From Candidatus Competibacteraceae bacterium (lineage in GTDB: Bacteria; Pseudomonadota; Gammaproteobacteria; Competibacterales; Competibacteraceae), in contig JAGRHK010000098.1 of the NCBI GenBank assembly GCA_020444985.1, positions 1-6,503 on the forward strand: a stretch of DNA of 6,503 bases. Reading direction: 5' to 3'. Within the stretch, counting starts at the first letter, position 1, and each line of letters starts with the position of its first letter. The translations under genes and the position numbers were made by a program. The notes under the pieces are model-generated. The model worked only from the letters and a program-made list of their open reading frames with translations, did not search any database and was not told the origin of the DNA. Of the stretch, positions 4,605 through 6,503 are shown piece by piece.

Positions 4605-5714
4605 ATGAAAGCACGCGCTGCTGTAGCTTGGGAACCGCAAAAACCGCTAGTGATCGAGGAAGTCGATGTTGAAGGTCCTAAGGAGGGGGAAGTCTTATTA
4701 CAGGTTGTGGCGACGGGGGTGTGTCACACAGATGCATTCACCCTGTCGGGTGACGATCCGGAAGGCGCGTTCCCCTGTATCCTGGGTCATGAAGGAGGGT
4801 GCGTGGTGGTGGAGTGTGGTCCTGGCGTAAAAGGGCTGAAACCCGGCGACCATGTGATCCCACTCTATATTCCCGAATGTGGCGAATGCGCATATTGCCG
4901 CTCCACTAAAACGAATCTATGCCAGTCTATCGCGGACACCGTGTGGACGGGCTATATGCCTGACCATACGCGCCGTTTCTCGTGTCGGGGGACGACGTTG
5001 TTTCATTACATGGGATGCTCGACCTTTTCGGAATACACGGTTGTCCCGGAAATTGCCTTGGCGAAGATCAATCCGGCGGCGCCCCTGGATAAGGTCTGTT
5101 TGCTGGGATGCGGCGTCACCACGGGCATCGGCGCGGTATTGAATACGGCAAAAGTAGAGCCGGGTTCCACCGTAGCGGTCTTCGGTCTCGGCGGCATCGG
5201 TCTTTCGGTCATCCAAGGGGCGGTCATGGCCCAGGCAGGGCGGATCATCGCGGTCGACGTCAATCCGGATAAATTTGCCATGGCGACAGCGTTGGGCGCG
5301 ACCGACACGCTGAATCCAGCGCAGATTGACGGGCATGTTGTCGATGCCATCAAGGAGATGACGAACGGCGGCGTGGACTATTCATTTGAGTGTATTGGCC
5401 ATGTTGAAGTCATGCGTCAGGCGCTGGAATGTTGCCACATGGGCTGGGGCGTCTCGACCATTATCGGCGTAGCAGGGGCCGGTCAGGAAATTCACACGCG
5501 CCCCTTCCAGTTGGTGACGGGCCGCACCTGGAAAGGAACCGCGTTTGGCGGGGTTAAGGGACGTAGCCAGTTGCCGGGCTATGTCGAAAACTATCTGCAG
5601 GGCAGCATTGAACTGGATCGCATGGTCACGCATACCCTGCCGCTGGAAGAGATCAATACGGCATTTGACCTGATGCACGAAGGCAAGAGCATTCGCTCGG
5701 TCATTCTCTTCTAG
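4605..5714 (+). CDS. frmA: S-(hydroxymethyl)glutathione dehydrogenase / class III alcohol dehydrogenase
   Basis: The enzyme oxidises S-hydroxymethylglutathione, formed from formaldehyde and glutathione, to S-formylglutathione with NAD+. It also reduces S-nitrosoglutathione in many organisms. It is a 369-residue zinc dehydrogenase of the normal length. Catalytic zinc ligands are Cys40 (GVCHTD), His62 (GHEGG) and Cys169 (GCGVTTG). The structural zinc is held by Cys92, Cys95, Cys98 and Cys106. The Rossmann motif GLGGIG is at 194-199, with Asp218 as the NAD-selective acid. MPDHTRRF and HYMGCSTFSEYTVV are class III signatures; Arg124 corresponds to the arginine that binds the glutathione carboxylate. 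The start at 4605 is chosen for its GGAG and the conserved MKARAAVAW opening; a TTG at 4590 would add five residues. It forms an operon with fghA, 12 bases downstream. Confidence 0.96.
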   Translation: MKARAAVAWEPQKPLVIEEVDVEGPKEGEVLLQVVATGVCHTDAFTLSGDDPEGAFPCILGHEGGCVVVECGPGVKGLKPGDHVIPLYIPECGECAYCRSTKTNLCQSIADTVWTGYMPDHTRRFSCRGTTLFHYMGCSTFSEYTVVPEIALAKINPAAPLDKVCLLGCGVTTGIGAVLNTAKVEPGSTVAVFGLGGIGLSVIQGAVMAQAGRIIAVDVNPDKFAMATALGATDTLNPAQIDGHVVDAIKEMTNGGVDYSFECIGHVEVMRQALECCHMGWGVSTIIGVAGAGQEIHTRPFQLVTGRTWKGTAFGGVKGRSQLPGYVENYLQGSIELDRMVTHTLPLEEINTAFDLMHEGKSIRSVILF

Positions 5715-5717
5715 GAG
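5713..5717 (+). promoter_or_regulatory. Ribosome binding site of fghA overlapping the frmA stop codon
   Basis: AGGAG overlaps the TAG stop of frmA and stands nine bases before the GTG at 5727. This supports a GTG start and coupled translation. An ATG at 5722 is in the wrong frame. Confidence 0.65.
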
Positions 5718-5726
5718 CTGCATGTC

Positions 5727-6503
5727 GTGGAGAAAATCGAATCCATCAAGGAGTTTGGCGGTTGGCTGCATCGCTATCGCCACGTTTCGGCTTGCTGCCA
5801 TTGCCCGATGACGTTCTCGGTGTATTTGCCGCCTCAAGCGCAAACCGCCAAAGTTCCAGCGGTCTACTGGTTATCCGGTTTGACCTGCACGGACGATAAT
5901 TTCCGCGTCAAGGCCGGTGCGCAACGGTATGCAGCCGCACTCGGTCTAGCGCTGGTTATTCCCGACACCAGTCCTCGGGGAATGGACATCCCGGATGCGC
6001 CAGACCGTTATGATCTCGGCCAGGGCGCTGGCTTTTACGTCAACGCGACGCAGTCACCGTGGGTTCAGCATTATCAAATGTACGATTATGTGACCCGCGA
6101 GCTGCCGGCCTTGGTTGAAGCGGCATTACCGCTCATTCCAGGTCTGCGCTCGATCAGCGGCCATTCCATGGGCGGGCATGGCGCATTGATCTGCGCTTTG
6201 AAAGAACCGGGCGCGTATCGGTCGGTGTCGGCCTTCGCGCCCATCGCCCACCCGATACAATGTTCATGGGGTCAAGGGTGTTTTCGCGCCTATCTGGGCG
6301 AAGATGCCCAGACGTGGGCCGCCTATGACGCCACTTGCCTGATCGAAGCCGGCGCGCCTGCCTTACCGTTACTGATCGATCAAGGAACTGCGGACGAGTT
6401 TCTTGCTGAACAATTGTTTCCTGAAGCATTGCGCACGGCGTGCGCCGACCGTCAGGCGCCACTGACCTTGCGGATGCAGGATGGCTACGATCACAGCTAC
6501 CAC
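5727..6503 (+). CDS. fghA: S-formylglutathione hydrolase (3' end cut by window)
   Basis: The alpha/beta-hydrolase of the esterase D type splits S-formylglutathione to formate and glutathione, the step after FrmA. The 259 visible residues begin EKIESIKEFGGWLHRYRH after a GTG start, matching the usual N-terminus of the family. The oxyanion segment LSGLTCTDDNF is near residue 50. The nucleophile is Ser147 in SGHSMGGHGAL, the acid is Asp223 in QGTADEF, and the catalytic His256 lies in DGYDHSYH. The family is about 275-285 residues long, so only roughly 20 residues are missing beyond the right edge. The complete triad indicates a functional enzyme. It lies 12 bases behind frmA with AGGAG overlapping the frmA stop, so the two are co-transcribed. 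The protein is cytoplasmic; no signal peptide is visible. Confidence 0.95.
   Translation, partial: MEKIESIKEFGGWLHRYRHVSACCHCPMTFSVYLPPQAQTAKVPAVYWLSGLTCTDDNFRVKAGAQRYAAALGLALVIPDTSPRGMDIPDAPDRYDLGQGAGFYVNATQSPWVQHYQMYDYVTRELPALVEAALPLIPGLRSISGHSMGGHGALICALKEPGAYRSVSAFAPIAHPIQCSWGQGCFRAYLGEDAQTWAAYDATCLIEAGAPALPLLIDQGTADEFLAEQLFPEALRTACADRQAPLTLRMQDGYDHSYH

Noticed and set aside
1..6503. CRISPR arrays, tRNA genes, insertion sequences or phage genes
   Set aside because: No regularly spaced repeats, cloverleaf-like segments, transposase motifs or long terminal inverted repeats were seen; coding genes fill nearly all the window.

Overview
The window reads as a chromosomal segment of an aerobic or facultative proteobacterium, probably a gammaproteobacterium-like heterotroph or methylotroph. 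The base composition is moderately GC-rich. The gene set combines isovaleryl-CoA dehydrogenase with a divergent TetR regulator, a two-subunit 2-oxoacid:ferredoxin oxidoreductase, and the glutathione-dependent formaldehyde pathway. The last of these implies a glutathione-making organism. The species assignment is inference only.

Layout. (1) Positions 1-301, minus strand: the first 100 residues of an isovaleryl-CoA dehydrogenase (leucine catabolism), running off the left edge. (2) Positions 302-456: a divergent control region rich in dyads, with a good minus-strand promoter. (3) Positions 457-1083, plus: a TetR/AcrR-family regulator. (4) Positions 1084-1366: a leader region with a perfect 22-bp inverted repeat (9-bp arms) whose right arm contains the -35 box of a strong plus-strand promoter, followed by a structured leader. 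(5) Positions 1367-4447, plus: three overlapping genes, korA (fused gamma-alpha subunit), korB (TPP and Fe-S beta subunit) and a rubrerythrin-like di-iron protein. The junctions overlap by 8 and 4 bases, so this is one translationally coupled unit. (6) Positions 4448-4604: a promoter region with a perfect TTGACA box. (7) Positions 4605-6503, plus: frmA (S-(hydroxymethyl)glutathione dehydrogenase) and fghA (S-formylglutathione hydrolase). fghA starts with GTG and is cut by the right edge just after its catalytic histidine. Together these two turn the formaldehyde-glutathione adduct into formate and free glutathione.

How the parts may work together. The operator-like site at the kor promoter has a close relative (12 of 14 bases in its left part) inside the isovaleryl-CoA dehydrogenase promoter. 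This suggests that the TetR protein encoded between them could control both sides. If so, the oxidoreductase might act on a branched-chain 2-oxoacid such as 2-ketoisocaproate, whose product, isovaleryl-CoA, is the substrate of the dehydrogenase. That is a hypothesis: the sequence does not fix the oxidoreductase's substrate. The di-iron protein locked to korAB is the most unusual part. It may protect the oxygen-sensitive Fe-S enzyme or handle peroxide. The formaldehyde operon has its own promoter and looks independent.
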